Below are positions 26,997 to 35,043 of a stretch of DNA of 64,000 nucleotides, piece after piece. The notes under the pieces are model-generated. The model was given only the letters and a program-made list of their open reading frames with translations, ran no database searches and was not told the origin of the DNA. Positions within the stretch are counted from its first letter, which is position 1. Every line of letters begins with the position of its first letter. A program made the translations under genes and the position numbers. Source of the stretch: Rugosimonospora africana (GTDB lineage Bacteria; Actinomycetota; Actinomycetes; Mycobacteriales; Micromonosporaceae); assembly GCF_016862975.1 (NCBI RefSeq), contig NZ_BONZ01000021.1:1-64000 (forward strand). The letters are read 5' to 3'.

Positions 26997-27054
26997 CCGC
27001 CGCGGCGGTGAGTCCCGCGGTCGGTGGTTCCCGCGGCGGGTGGCGTGGTGCGCG

Positions 27055-27981
27055 CTACAGCTGCGGGAACTGCTGGCCCGGCCGCTCGTCGACCTCGAAC
27101 AGCTGCGACGCGCGGCCGACCAGCAGCGGGTCGGGGGTGCCGATCAGCTCGACGTCCTTGCTGTCGTAGTCGAACAGGCTCAGCACGTGGCGCATGGCCT
27201 GGATGCGGCCGCGCTTCTTGTCGTTGCTCTTGATGACCGTCCAGGGGGCGTCGGCGGTGTCCGTGTAGAAGAACATCGCCTCCTTCGCCTCGGTGTAGTC
27301 GCTCCACCGGTCCAGCGACGCCAGGTCGGTCGGCGAGAGCTTCCACTGCCGTACCGGGTCGATCTGCCGGATCACGAACCTGGTCTGCTGCTCGCGCCGG
27401 GACACCGAGAACCAGAACTTCACCAGGTGGATGCCGGAGCGCACGAGCATCCGCTCCAGCTCCGGCGCCTGGCGCATGAACTCCAGGTATTCGGGACGGG
27501 TGCAGTAGCCCATCACCCGCTCGACGCCGGCCCGGTTATACCAGGACCGGTCGAACAGCACGATCTCCCCGGCCGCCGGCAGGTGCTGGATGTACCGCTG
27601 GAAGTACCACTGGGTGGACTCGCGCTCGCTCGGCTTCTCCAGCGCGACGACCCGGGCGCCCCGCGGGTTCAGGTGCTCCATGAACCGCTTGATGGTGCCG
27701 CCCTTGCCGGCCGCGTCGCGCCCCTCGAAGAGCACCATCAACCGCTCCCCCGAGGCTTTCATCCAGTTCTGGAGCTTGAGCAGCTCGATCTGCAGCAGCC
27801 GCTTCTGGTGCTCGTATTCCGGCCGGCTCATCCGCTCCGGGTACGGGTAGCCCTCCCGCCAGGTGTCCACCGGCTCGCCGTCCTGGTTGACCAGGACGGG
27901 ATCGTCATCGTCGTCGTCCTTGACCCGGTATTGGTCCAGCCGGTCCAGCAGCAGCTCGTTCATGGGGGCGGGTTGAGCCAT
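27055..27981 (-). CDS. ppk2: Polyphosphate kinase 2
   Basis: 308 aa class I PPK2, transferring phosphate between polyphosphate and nucleotides (typically ADP or GDP). P-loop GRDAAGKGG (near residue 88), EKPSERESTQWYFQRY, lid/Walker B FDRSWYNR (near 143), FWFSVSRREQQ and DRWSDYTEAKE are all canonical. The N-terminus carries an Asp run. ATG 27981 follows TAGCCTGGGCGT, consistent with a leaderless transcript. It converges with pnkp and is otherwise alone. Confidence 0.94.
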   Translation of the reverse strand: MAQPAPMNELLLDRLDQYRVKDDDDDDPVLVNQDGEPVDTWREGYPYPERMSRPEYEHQKRLLQIELLKLQNWMKASGERLMVLFEGRDAAGKGGTIKRFMEHLNPRGARVVALEKPSERESTQWYFQRYIQHLPAAGEIVLFDRSWYNRAGVERVMGYCTRPEYLEFMRQAPELERMLVRSGIHLVKFWFSVSRREQQTRFVIRQIDPVRQWKLSPTDLASLDRWSDYTEAKEAMFFYTDTADAPWTVIKSNDKKRGRIQAMRHVLSLFDYDSKDVELIGTPDPLLVGRASQLFEVDERPGQQFPQL

Positions 27982-28214
27982 ACGCCCAGGCTAGGCGGTT
28001 GCGGGAGCGGTGACGAGAGAGCCGGGTCAGGCACCTGATGGTCATCCGGCCGTTACCCGCGCGCCGTGTCCTGGCCGGCCGGCGGCCACCGCCGAGCCGT
28101 CCGCGACCACCGCCGGCGGAACCGTCAGCGCGGGCCGTGAAGCCCCCGCCGCCGGCGAAGCTGGGGTGATCCCCCCGATCCCGCTCGGGGTCGGTGACCG
28201 TTAGCCTGGCACAC

Positions 28215-29312
28215 ATGGCGGAGGCGATCACCTTCGGCGACCGGTCCGGCGCCGACCGCGACCGCCGGGTGGGGCGCTGGCGCAGGGGCGTGCTCGACTG
28301 CGCGATCGCGGCGGTGGTCGCGGGCGCCGCGTGCACCGTCACCTGGGCGCTGACCGGTCAGGGCTATTTCTGGCCGAGATGGGTGTGGTTCGGCACGCTG
28401 CTCCCGGTCGTGCTCGCCGCGGCGGTGCTCGGCGCGGCGCGCGGCCCGGCCGGTCGGCGGCGCAGGCTGGCCATCCACGGCGCGGTCACCGTCGTGCTGA
28501 TCGTCATGGACGTGACGATCTGGCTGCTGTCCGGACTTGGGTGGTTCTGGCCGATCCTGCCGGCTCTCCTGTATGCCCTGGTACTCGGCGGCCACGCCTG
28601 GATCGTCGCCCGCCTGCCGCCCGAGCGCGAGCAGGAGCTGATCCGGCGGGTCGCCGTACTCACCCGGACGCGCAGCAGCGCGGTCGACGTTCACGCGGCC
28701 GAACTGCGGCGCATCGAGCGCGACCTGCACGACGGTGCGCAGGCCCGGATCGTGTCGCTCGCGATGGGGCTCGGCATGGCGCAGCGCCTGGTGGCCACCG
28801 ATCCGGCGGCGCTGGCCGGGGTACTCGCCGAGGCGCGGGCGACCGCCCTGGCCGCCCTCGACGACATCCGGGCGGTGGTACACGGCATCCACCCGCCGGT
28901 CCTCGCCGACCTCGGGCTGGCCGGCGCGGTGGAGGCGCTGGCCCTGGACATGGCCGTCCCGGTGTCCGTCGCCGCCGACGTGCCGGGGCGCCCGCCGGCG
29001 CCGGTCGAGTCGGCCGCCTACTTCGCCGTCGCGGAGTGCCTGGCCAACGTCGGGAAGCACGCCGGAGCCAACCGCGCCTGGGTGGACCTGAAGCACCGCG
29101 ACGGGCGGCTGTCAGTCGTGGTCGGCGACGACGGCCGAGGCGGGGCGCGGATCGGCGCCGGTACCGGGTTGTCCGGGGTGGCCCGGCGCCTGGAGACGTT
29201 CGACGGCACGATCCGGGTGAGCAGCCCGGACAGCGGCCGCACCACAGTCACGATGGAGATACCTTGCGCGTTGTCATCGCTGAAGACCACGTCCTCCTCC
29301 GGGACGGCTTGA
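28215..29312 (+). CDS. NarL-type sensor histidine kinase (HisKA_3)
   Basis: 365 aa. Four hydrophobic segments at about residues 25-130 form a membrane sensor without a large extracellular loop. The dimerisation motif RIERDLHDGAQAR carries the phospho-His (near 172). The ATPase part has N-box AECLANVGKHA, VGDDGRGGA and GTGLSGVARRLETFDG. ATG 28215 follows TTAGCCT, fitting a leaderless start; GTG 28194 is the alternative. The end overlaps the response regulator by 49 bp, so the two are translationally coupled. The signal is unknown. Confidence 0.9.
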   Translation: MAEAITFGDRSGADRDRRVGRWRRGVLDCAIAAVVAGAACTVTWALTGQGYFWPRWVWFGTLLPVVLAAAVLGAARGPAGRRRRLAIHGAVTVVLIVMDVTIWLLSGLGWFWPILPALLYALVLGGHAWIVARLPPEREQELIRRVAVLTRTRSSAVDVHAAELRRIERDLHDGAQARIVSLAMGLGMAQRLVATDPAALAGVLAEARATALAALDDIRAVVHGIHPPVLADLGLAGAVEALALDMAVPVSVAADVPGRPPAPVESAAYFAVAECLANVGKHAGANRAWVDLKHRDGRLSVVVGDDGRGGARIGAGTGLSGVARRLETFDGTIRVSSPDSGRTTVTMEIPCALSSLKTTSSSGTA

Positions 29313-29923
29313 CCCGGCTGCTGCAGGCGTACGACATCGAGGTCGTCGCGGCCGTCGCCGATCCGGTGGCACTGGCCGCGGCGATCGACGAGTCACCCGT
29401 CGACCTCGCCGTGGTGGACGTGCGGATGCCGCCGACGTTCACGACCGAGGGGCTGGCCGCGGCGATCGACATCCGTACCCGGCGGCCCGGCATGCCGGTG
29501 CTGGTGCTCAGCCAGTACGTGGAGCACCTGTACGCCCGGCAGCTGATGGCCTCCGGCGACGGCGGCATCGGGTACCTGCTGAAGGACCGGGTCGCCGACG
29601 TGGACGCGTTCGTGGACGCGGTACGGCGGGTCGCCGACGGCGGCACGGTACTGGACCCGAAGGTGGTGTCCCGCCTGCTGACCCGTGCCGACCGGCGCCG
29701 GCCGATGGCGCGGCTGACCGGCCGGGAGCGCGAGGTGCTCGCTCTGATGGCGGAGGGCCGGTCGAACGCGGCGATCGCCGCCGCGCTGGTGGTCACCGAG
29801 AAAGCCGTCGGCAAGCACATCACGAACATCCTCACGAAGCTCGACCTGCCCGGCGACCCGGACGACAACCGGCGGGTCCTGGCCGTGCTGGAGTACCTGA
29901 GGGACGCCGACCCGGACGAGTGA
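29264..29923 (+). CDS. NarL/LuxR-family response regulator
   Basis: 219 aa. Receiver domain with EDH acidic pocket, phospho-Asp in VVDVRMPP (near 52), conserved Ser/Lys (LSQ, LLKDR). The C-terminal LuxR-type HTH at about 150-215 (LTGREREVLALMAEGRSN, KAVGKHITNILTKLDL) binds DNA. The TTG start at 29264 has GGAG five bases upstream and gives the proper RVVIAEDH opening. It is cognate to the overlapping kinase. Confidence 0.92.
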   Translation: MRVVIAEDHVLLRDGLTRLLQAYDIEVVAAVADPVALAAAIDESPVDLAVVDVRMPPTFTTEGLAAAIDIRTRRPGMPVLVLSQYVEHLYARQLMASGDGGIGYLLKDRVADVDAFVDAVRRVADGGTVLDPKVVSRLLTRADRRRPMARLTGREREVLALMAEGRSNAAIAAALVVTEKAVGKHITNILTKLDLPGDPDDNRRVLAVLEYLRDADPDE

Positions 29924-29974
29924 GCACCCATGCCGGTCGGTCGGCCGGCTCATTCGCCCGGAATCGGGCCGCGG

Positions 29975-30658
29975 TCAGCGCGGCTTGCGTGCCCGGGCGG
30001 CGAACATGGTCGGGGTCGGCGAGCCGCCCTCGGCGAACCGCTCCAGCACCAGCCCGGCGTCGAGGAAGGCGTGCAGCAACTCGGGGAGGGGACGGTGCAT
30101 GGCACCGACCTTGTCGCGCAGCCCCTGGTTGGTCCACGACTGCTTGGTCCAGTAGCTGTCCCGGTAGCCGGGCCGGATGACGACCGCGCGGGGATCGGCG
30201 AAGTCGGCGAACCCACCGCAGAAGCACGGGTGCACGCCGATGTGCACGAACACCCCGCCGGGCGCCAGCGCGCGGGCCGCCTCGCGCAGCACGGCCGGGT
30301 AGCCGGGCATGTCGGTGTGCACCATCACGGCGGTCGCGGCCGGAACCGAGCCGTCCCGGATCGGCAGCCGCTCGGCGTCGGCCCGGGCCACCGGCAGCCG
30401 CGCCATCGCGTGGCGCAGCATCCCGGCCGAGAGGTCCACGCCGACCGGACTCCAGCCCAGGTCGCGGACGAGGTCGGTGTACGCGCCGGTGCCGCAGCCG
30501 ACCAGCAGGCACGGGTCGTCCCGCCGGCCGGACGGGACCGGCCCGAGCAGGTCGCGCAGCGCGTCGTCGACGCCCAGCGAGGTGTTGCCGCCCCGTTCGC
30601 CGACGAACGTCGTCTCGTACCAGTCAGCGATCTCGTCGTACGCCGCCACCGGTGCCAT
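29975..30658 (-). CDS. Class I SAM-dependent methyltransferase
   Basis: 227 aa. YDEIADWYE opening, SAM-binding LLVGCGTGAYTDLVRDLGW, VGVDLSAGMLRHA, DAERLPIRDGS and AARALAPGGVFVHIGVHPCF. The overall pattern is a small-molecule methyltransferase (Methyltransf_11 type) with unknown acceptor. ATG 30658 is chosen for GAGGAGG six bases upstream, rather than an earlier ATG 33 codons away. Confidence 0.85.
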   Translation of the reverse strand: MAPVAAYDEIADWYETTFVGERGGNTSLGVDDALRDLLGPVPSGRRDDPCLLVGCGTGAYTDLVRDLGWSPVGVDLSAGMLRHAMARLPVARADAERLPIRDGSVPAATAVMVHTDMPGYPAVLREAARALAPGGVFVHIGVHPCFCGGFADFADPRAVVIRPGYRDSYWTKQSWTNQGLRDKVGAMHRPLPELLHAFLDAGLVLERFAEGGSPTPTMFAARARKPR

Positions 30659-30778
30659 GGCGCCCTCCTCGCTCCCGTACCGGGCCAATGTAGCCAGCGG
30701 TGGGGCGAGCGCGGCACGCGTTTCGCTGAAAGCGCACGGCGCCGGTCGCGCGCTCACGATTCAGAGCGCTGCCGGTCC

Positions 30779-30831
30779 TACCAGTCCGGCTCGGCACGTC
30801 TGGCACCGCGCCACGACCCGGGACCGTAGTC
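30779..30831 (+). repeat. 50-bp palindromic repeat, diverged copy 1
   Basis: Of its first 41 bases 37 match copies 2 and 3 (33975-34024 and 35071-35120), and the right end is degraded. It ends inside the stop codon of the aldolase-like gene (TGA 30832-30830), in the space before the methyltransferase gene. Confidence 0.8.
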
Positions 30832-31561
30832 AGGCGGTGAGACGGCGGCACAGGTGCCGCCACAGCGTGTCGACGGTGAAGCCGGAGCCGAGGTCGGGCA
30901 ACTCGGCCAGGTCCTCGTCGCTGATCGGTCGCGGTACTCCGCCGGACGAGAGCACGGTGAGCGTGGTCCGGGCCAGGGTGTCGACCGCGACCGCCTGGAG
31001 TACCGCCCGGGCGACCGCGAGCCGCGGCGGCCCCTCGGCGACGCTGACCAGTCCGTGGCCGCGCAGGATCAGCACCGGCCGGTCGCCGAGGGCGTCGGCC
31101 ATCTCGGCGGCGAGGGCGGGTGTCCGGATCAGCGAGGAGCGGTCCCAGGTCGGGATGCCGTCGGCGGCGAGCCGGGCGCCGGGGATGTCGTAGGCACCGT
31201 AGATCGGCTGCGGCGGAACACCGACCAGGGACAGCGCCACCACGGCGGGTGGGTGGGCGTGCACGACGGCGCCGATCGCCGGGCGCCGCCGCATCAACTC
31301 GGTGTGGATCGGCAGTTCGTTCGGTGCGGCCCAGGCGCCGTGGTCACCGCCGCCGTCCAGCGAGACCGGCAGGATGTCCTCGGCGGTGGTGTACGCCAGC
31401 CCGGACTCCTCCGGACCACGGCAGCGGACGAGCAGTTCGCTGGCCGACAGCCGGGCGCTGATGTGGCCGAGAACGTGTTCCACGAGGCCGCGCTCGGCCA
31501 TCACCCGGCATGCGACGGCCACCGTCTCGCGCAGTTCGGCCAGGTCAGGTCGGCTCGTCAC
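30830..31561 (-). CDS. Class II aldolase/adducin-family protein
   Basis: About 243 aa of the fuculose-phosphate aldolase fold. Zn-ligand motif VVHAHPPAV (near residue 101) and the second His motif RGHGLVSV (near 166), plus GHISAR and NELPIHTELM near the front. Members cleave sugar phosphates or decarboxylate; the substrate is not clear. GTG 31561 is preferred over ATG 31582 because GGAAGGG sits five bases before it. A 25-bp imperfect inverted repeat lies just upstream. The copy-1 repeat overlaps its stop codon. Confidence 0.85.
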   Translation of the reverse strand: MTSRPDLAELRETVAVACRVMAERGLVEHVLGHISARLSASELLVRCRGPEESGLAYTTAEDILPVSLDGGGDHGAWAAPNELPIHTELMRRRPAIGAVVHAHPPAVVALSLVGVPPQPIYGAYDIPGARLAADGIPTWDRSSLIRTPALAAEMADALGDRPVLILRGHGLVSVAEGPPRLAVARAVLQAVAVDTLARTTLTVLSSGGVPRPISDEDLAELPDLGSGFTVDTLWRHLCRRLTA

Positions 31562-31583
31562 GTCGGCCCTTCCGCTGCTCATT

Positions 31584-31608
31584 GGTCTTACCGTTAGGCA
31601 TACTGACC
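31584..31608. promoter_or_regulatory. Imperfect inverted repeat upstream of the aldolase-like gene
   Basis: GGTC...GACC ends flank TTACCGTTAGGCATACT, with TACC/GGCA only partly symmetric. It lies where the promoter would be and could be an operator for the nearby TetR protein or another regulator. Confidence 0.3.
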
Positions 31609-31712
31609 ATAGGGTGGGTGGGCGAACGGGTCAAGGACGCCGGTGCCGCGCCGCACGCCCCACCGGCCGCGCGTCCACGGCCCCAGACCGCACATCACAG
31701 CCCTAGGCCGCA

Positions 31713-32303
31713 TCACAGCCGCAGGCCGTCGAGCAGGATGGCGAGCCCGCCGCCGAACTCCTCGTCGGGTCCGATCGTCCGGCCGTGCCGTGCCGTCTGG
31801 CTCAGGGCGTCGCCGCGGTGGCGGCCTTCGGCCGGGTCGATCTCGTCCAGGTGTTCCAGCTGGATGGCGCCGACGACGTAGCTCATCAGGCCGCGCAGCG
31901 CCACCGGGCGCCGCGCGGCCTCGACGCCCGCGTCGGCCAGGACGGCCAGCACGCTCTCGCCCCAGCGCAGTGGGGCGGGCAGGCTCTGCCGGTGGATGAG
32001 GGTCAGCGGGACGATCGCCGGGTGGGCGCCGATCGCGTCCCGGATGCGCCCGACCAGTACCTCGATCTGCCGGCGCCACGTGTCCTCGGTCGGCCGGCTC
32101 GGGTCGACCGCCTCGAGAACCAGCTCGACGACCAGGCGCTCCAGCTCCTCACGGTCGCGCACGTACCGGTACAGCGCCATCGTGCTCATGCCCAGCTGGT
32201 CGGCGACGGCGCGCATGGTCAGCCCGCCGAGCCCGTCGCGGTCGATGACGGCGAGAGCGGCGGCGGCCAGCTGGGGCTGAGTGAGTGACCGTGGGCGCGG
32301 CAT
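31713..32303 (-). CDS. TetR-family regulator with TetR_C-type ligand domain
   Basis: 196 aa. HTH at about residues 8-55 (LAAAALAVIDRDGLGG, VADQLGMSTMALYRYVRDREEL). The rest follows the class that includes the tetracycline repressor (PAIVPLTLIHRQSLP, GLMSYVVGAIQLEHL). ATG 32303. GCGTA-CAGGC-TACGC just upstream is a candidate autoregulatory site. Likely targets are the neighbouring oxidoreductase or aldolase-like genes. Confidence 0.88.
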   Translation of the reverse strand: MPRPRSLTQPQLAAAALAVIDRDGLGGLTMRAVADQLGMSTMALYRYVRDREELERLVVELVLEAVDPSRPTEDTWRRQIEVLVGRIRDAIGAHPAIVPLTLIHRQSLPAPLRWGESVLAVLADAGVEAARRPVALRGLMSYVVGAIQLEHLDEIDPAEGRHRGDALSQTARHGRTIGPDEEFGGGLAILLDGLRL

Positions 32304-32314
32304 GGCGCTTGACA

Positions 32315-32329
32315 GCGTACAGGCTACGC
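32315..32329. promoter_or_regulatory. TetR operator candidate
   Basis: GCGTACAGGCTACGC is a 5-bp perfect inverted repeat around a 5-bp centre, ending 11 bases before the TetR start codon and overlapping a TACGCT -10-like box on the minus strand. Confidence 0.4.
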
Positions 32330-32342
32330 CTACGATCGATCG

Positions 32343-33344
32343 TCAGATGGTGACCAGTACCTTGCCGACCGCGTTGTTCTCCACGGCGGCGTGCGCGTCG
32401 GCGATGCGCTCCAGCGGGAAGTGGTGCAGCGGGAGGCCGGCGTCCGGACCCACCCGTACGGCCCCGGCCGCGACCGCGGCGACGACGTCGGCCACCGCGT
32501 GCTCCTTGGCCTCGACCGGCACGGTGTAGACCAGGACGCCCTGCCAGCGCGCGTTGAGCGCATAGCCCCGACCGAGCGGGATCACCGGCTCCGCGCTCTC
32601 GTTGGCGTACATCGCGACCACGCCATTCGCCGCGAGCACGTCGCCGTCGAGTGCCGCGTTGGTCGCCGGGGCCACCTCGACCACGATGTCGACGCCGCCG
32701 GGCGCCACCGACCTGATCGCCTCGGCGGCCTGCTCGGTGCGGTAGTTCACCACGTGATGGGCGCCCGCCGCGCGGGCCAGCTCGGCCTTCTCCGGGCTGC
32801 TGACGGTCGTCACGACCCGGGCGCCGGACCACACCGCGAGCTGGATCGCGGCGTTGCCGACCGCGCCGGCGCCACCGGCGACGAGCACCGTGCGGCCGGA
32901 CAGCGCGCCGGGCACCAGGCGCTGCGGGCCGGCCTCGGCGACGGTCAGGCAGCGGTGCGCGGTCAGCGCGGGGATCCCGAGGCTCGCGCCGAGGTCGAAG
33001 GACGCGCCGTCGGGCAGCGCGACCGCCTGCCGCTCGGGCAGCACGACGTACTCCTGGGCGGTGCCGCCGGGCCGCTGCCACGCGGCCTCCCAGATCCACA
33101 CGCGCTGGCCGGTCCGGGCCGGGTCGACACCCGGGCCGACGGCGTCGATGACACCGGCGCCGTCCTGGTTGGGTACCTGCTCGTCGAAGCCCATCTGGCG
33201 GCGGCGGGACTTCCAGTCAGTGGGGTTGACGCCGGACACGCGCACCGCGACCCGTACCTCGCCCGGTCCCGGATCGGGCACCGGACGGTCGACGAGACTC
33301 AGGACGTCGGGGTCGCCGGACTTGGCGTAGATGACTGCTCTCAC
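32343..33344 (-). CDS. NADPH:quinone reductase-type MDR oxidoreductase
   Basis: 333 aa zinc-free medium-chain reductase. AVIYAKSGDPDVLSL opening, VSGVNPTDWKSR, PNQDGAGVIDAVGPGVD, dinucleotide site VAGGAGAVGNAAIQLA and a C-terminal PLHHFPLERIADAHAAVENNAVGKVLV. It reduces quinones or enones with NADPH. GTG 33344. It lies 39 bp upstream of the TetR gene on the same strand and may share its control. Confidence 0.9.
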   Translation of the reverse strand: MRAVIYAKSGDPDVLSLVDRPVPDPGPGEVRVAVRVSGVNPTDWKSRRRQMGFDEQVPNQDGAGVIDAVGPGVDPARTGQRVWIWEAAWQRPGGTAQEYVVLPERQAVALPDGASFDLGASLGIPALTAHRCLTVAEAGPQRLVPGALSGRTVLVAGGAGAVGNAAIQLAVWSGARVVTTVSSPEKAELARAAGAHHVVNYRTEQAAEAIRSVAPGGVDIVVEVAPATNAALDGDVLAANGVVAMYANESAEPVIPLGRGYALNARWQGVLVYTVPVEAKEHAVADVVAAVAAGAVRVGPDAGLPLHHFPLERIADAHAAVENNAVGKVLVTI

Positions 33345-33424
33345 TGTCCCACCGTAGTCGAGGCGGCCGGTAACCCGGTGTGGGTCGGCTCACCTGTCAG
33401 CGGTCGGGTCGGACACCCGGCCGG

Positions 33425-33961
33425 TCAGCCGCCGGCCGCGGCCGCGCTCTGGCGCGCGGACTCCGCCGCGGCGCGCAGGCACTGGGCCAGCCCGACCGCC
33501 TGCGCGATGGACAGCACCGGCGCCCCGACCTCGAACGCGTAGCTGTCCTGGCGCACGGCGAACGCGCGGCTGGTCGTGACGATCCGGGCCACCGGCCGCT
33601 CGACCTGGTCGTAGACGGAGACCTTGCGGCTGGTCCAGCTGCCCTTCGTGGTCAGCAGCTGACCGCCGGGCAGGATCACCGTGCCCTTGCCCCACCAGCC
33701 CACCTTGAACTCGAGCAGCGTCTCGCCGCGCGGGGCGGTGACCCGGTAGGTGCGGCCGAAGCCGCCGCTGCGGCCGCCGTTGGCCAGCTCCACCGCGCCG
33801 CTCGGGTCGAGGATCTCGAAGCGGGCGCGCATCGACCAGTTGTGCCAGCGGATCTGCGCGACCGGCTGCCCGTTCGGGAACATCACCGGTGAGGTCGTCC
33901 CGAACACCTTCCGGTCCGGCATCAGCAGGACGCCGGTGAACGGCTGGTACGGCTGCATCAT
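33425..33961 (-). CDS. LURP-one-related / scramblase-like (tubby-like fold) protein
   Basis: 178 aa, no signal peptide. Repeated beta-strand pattern MMQPYQPFTGVLLMPDR, FEILDPSGAVELANGG, YRVTAPRGETLLEFK, GSWTSRKVSVYDQ and VARIVTTSRAFAVRQDSY matches the LURP-one/phospholipid-scramblase-like fold seen in many actinobacterial proteins of unknown function. ATG 33961 is followed by another ATG. Copy 2 of the 50-bp repeat lies 14-63 bp upstream of the start. Confidence 0.65.
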   Translation of the reverse strand: MMQPYQPFTGVLLMPDRKVFGTTSPVMFPNGQPVAQIRWHNWSMRARFEILDPSGAVELANGGRSGGFGRTYRVTAPRGETLLEFKVGWWGKGTVILPGGQLLTTKGSWTSRKVSVYDQVERPVARIVTTSRAFAVRQDSYAFEVGAPVLSIAQAVGLAQCLRAAAESARQSAAAAGG

Positions 33962-33974
33962 GAGGCACCCCCGC

Positions 33975-34024
33975 GACTGGTCTGGGTCGTGGCGCGGCGC
34001 CAGACGCGCCGAGCCAGACTGGTC
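33975..34024 (-). repeat. 50-bp palindromic repeat, copy 2
   Basis: On the minus strand it reads GACCAGTCTGGCTCGG... to ...CCCAGACCAGTC. It can fold into nine paired positions at the ends (GAC, GTCTGG, with a 2-base mismatch) and an inner 6-bp GGCGCG/CGCGCC stem. It lies 44 bp past the FGE stop and is inverted relative to copies 1 and 3. Confidence 0.9.
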
Positions 34025-34068
34025 GAGCCGTCGATCGGCTCCGACCAATTATGGGACTGCCTGTCACG

Positions 34069-35043
34069 TCACGCGACGCAGCGGAAGCCGAGATGGCCGG
34101 TGCTGCTGTCCGGCGTACTGGAGGTGCGGGCGGCCACCCGGTACCGGTTGCAGTACGACTCGTGGCACAGGTACGAGCCGCCGCGCATCACGCGTGACGC
34201 GCCGGTGCCGGGGCCGGCCGGATCGCGCCGGGTGTGCGCGGCCTCCGGAGCGTGCCAGTCCGCGCTGAACCAGTCGGCGCACCACTCCCAGACGTTTCCG
34301 GACGTGTTGAACAACCCGTACCCGTTGGGCCGGAACGCGTCGACCGGTGCGGTGGACAGGTATCCGTCAAGGCCGGTGTTCCGCCTCGGGAACTCACCCT
34401 GCCAGGTGTTGCAGCGGTGCTGCCCGCGGGGCGTGAACTCGTCGCCCCACGGGAAGCGGGCCCGGCGCAACCCGCCCCGGGCCGCCTTCTCCCACTCCGC
34501 CTCGGTCGGCAGGCGCTTGCCGGCCCAGGTCGCGTACGCGTTCGCGTCCGCCCACGACACGTGCACCACCGGGTGGTTGCGCTTGTCGCCGATGCCGGTA
34601 CCCGGGCCGGCCGGGTGGCGCCAGTCGGCCCCCTCGACGGGAAGCCACCACGGTGCCTGCGGCACGCTGGCGTTGAGTACCCGGTGCGCCGCCTCGCCGG
34701 TGACGAACGCCGCGAACACGAACGACCACCCGAAGCGCTCGGCCTCGGTCCGGTACCCGGTCGCCTTGACGAACGCCGCGAACTGGGCGTTGGTGACCGC
34801 CTTCGGGTCGATGTGGAACGCGGACACGAAGACCTCGCGAACCGGACCCTCACCGTCGTCGGGGAAGGCGTCCGGGTCGTCGCCGCCCATCAGGAACGGG
34901 CCTTCGGGCACCGCGACCATGCCCCGGATCACCTCGGCGCGGGTGCGGCGCGGCGGCTCGAAGCCGAGCGCCGGACCGGCCGACGTTACAGTGCCGCCCG
35001 CCGCGGGTTCGCCTCCGTGAGACGGGGAACAACAGCTGCTCAC
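34069..35043 (-). CDS. Formylglycine-generating enzyme (sulfatase maturase, SUMF1 family)
   Basis: 324 aa. It oxidises the active-site Cys of type I sulfatases to formylglycine. Landmarks: MVAVPEGPFLMGGDD, VTNAQFAAFV, the mid-domain VVHVSWADANAYATWAGKRLPTEAEWEKA split by G-rich loops, WEWCADWF and the catalytic pair in CHESYCNRYR (Cys near 292 and 297), then GHLGFRCVA. A short Cys/Ser-rich N-terminus is not a clear lipobox, so cytosolic action is likely. GTG 35043 overlaps the upstream sulfatase stop (GTGA). The pairing with two sulfatases in one operon fits its role. Confidence 0.95.
   Translation of the reverse strand: MSSCCSPSHGGEPAAGGTVTSAGPALGFEPPRRTRAEVIRGMVAVPEGPFLMGGDDPDAFPDDGEGPVREVFVSAFHIDPKAVTNAQFAAFVKATGYRTEAERFGWSFVFAAFVTGEAAHRVLNASVPQAPWWLPVEGADWRHPAGPGTGIGDKRNHPVVHVSWADANAYATWAGKRLPTEAEWEKAARGGLRRARFPWGDEFTPRGQHRCNTWQGEFPRRNTGLDGYLSTAPVDAFRPNGYGLFNTSGNVWEWCADWFSADWHAPEAAHTRRDPAGPGTGASRVMRGGSYLCHESYCNRYRVAARTSSTPDSSTGHLGFRCVA

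Noticed and set aside
26998-27009. CCGCCGCGGCGG palindrome between pnkp and ppk2
   Set aside because: It has no loop and is simple GC repetition expected by chance at this base composition.
27055-27981. PPK2 as part of the RNA-repair system
   Set aside because: It converges on pnkp and has its own leaderless promoter, and no functional link is known.
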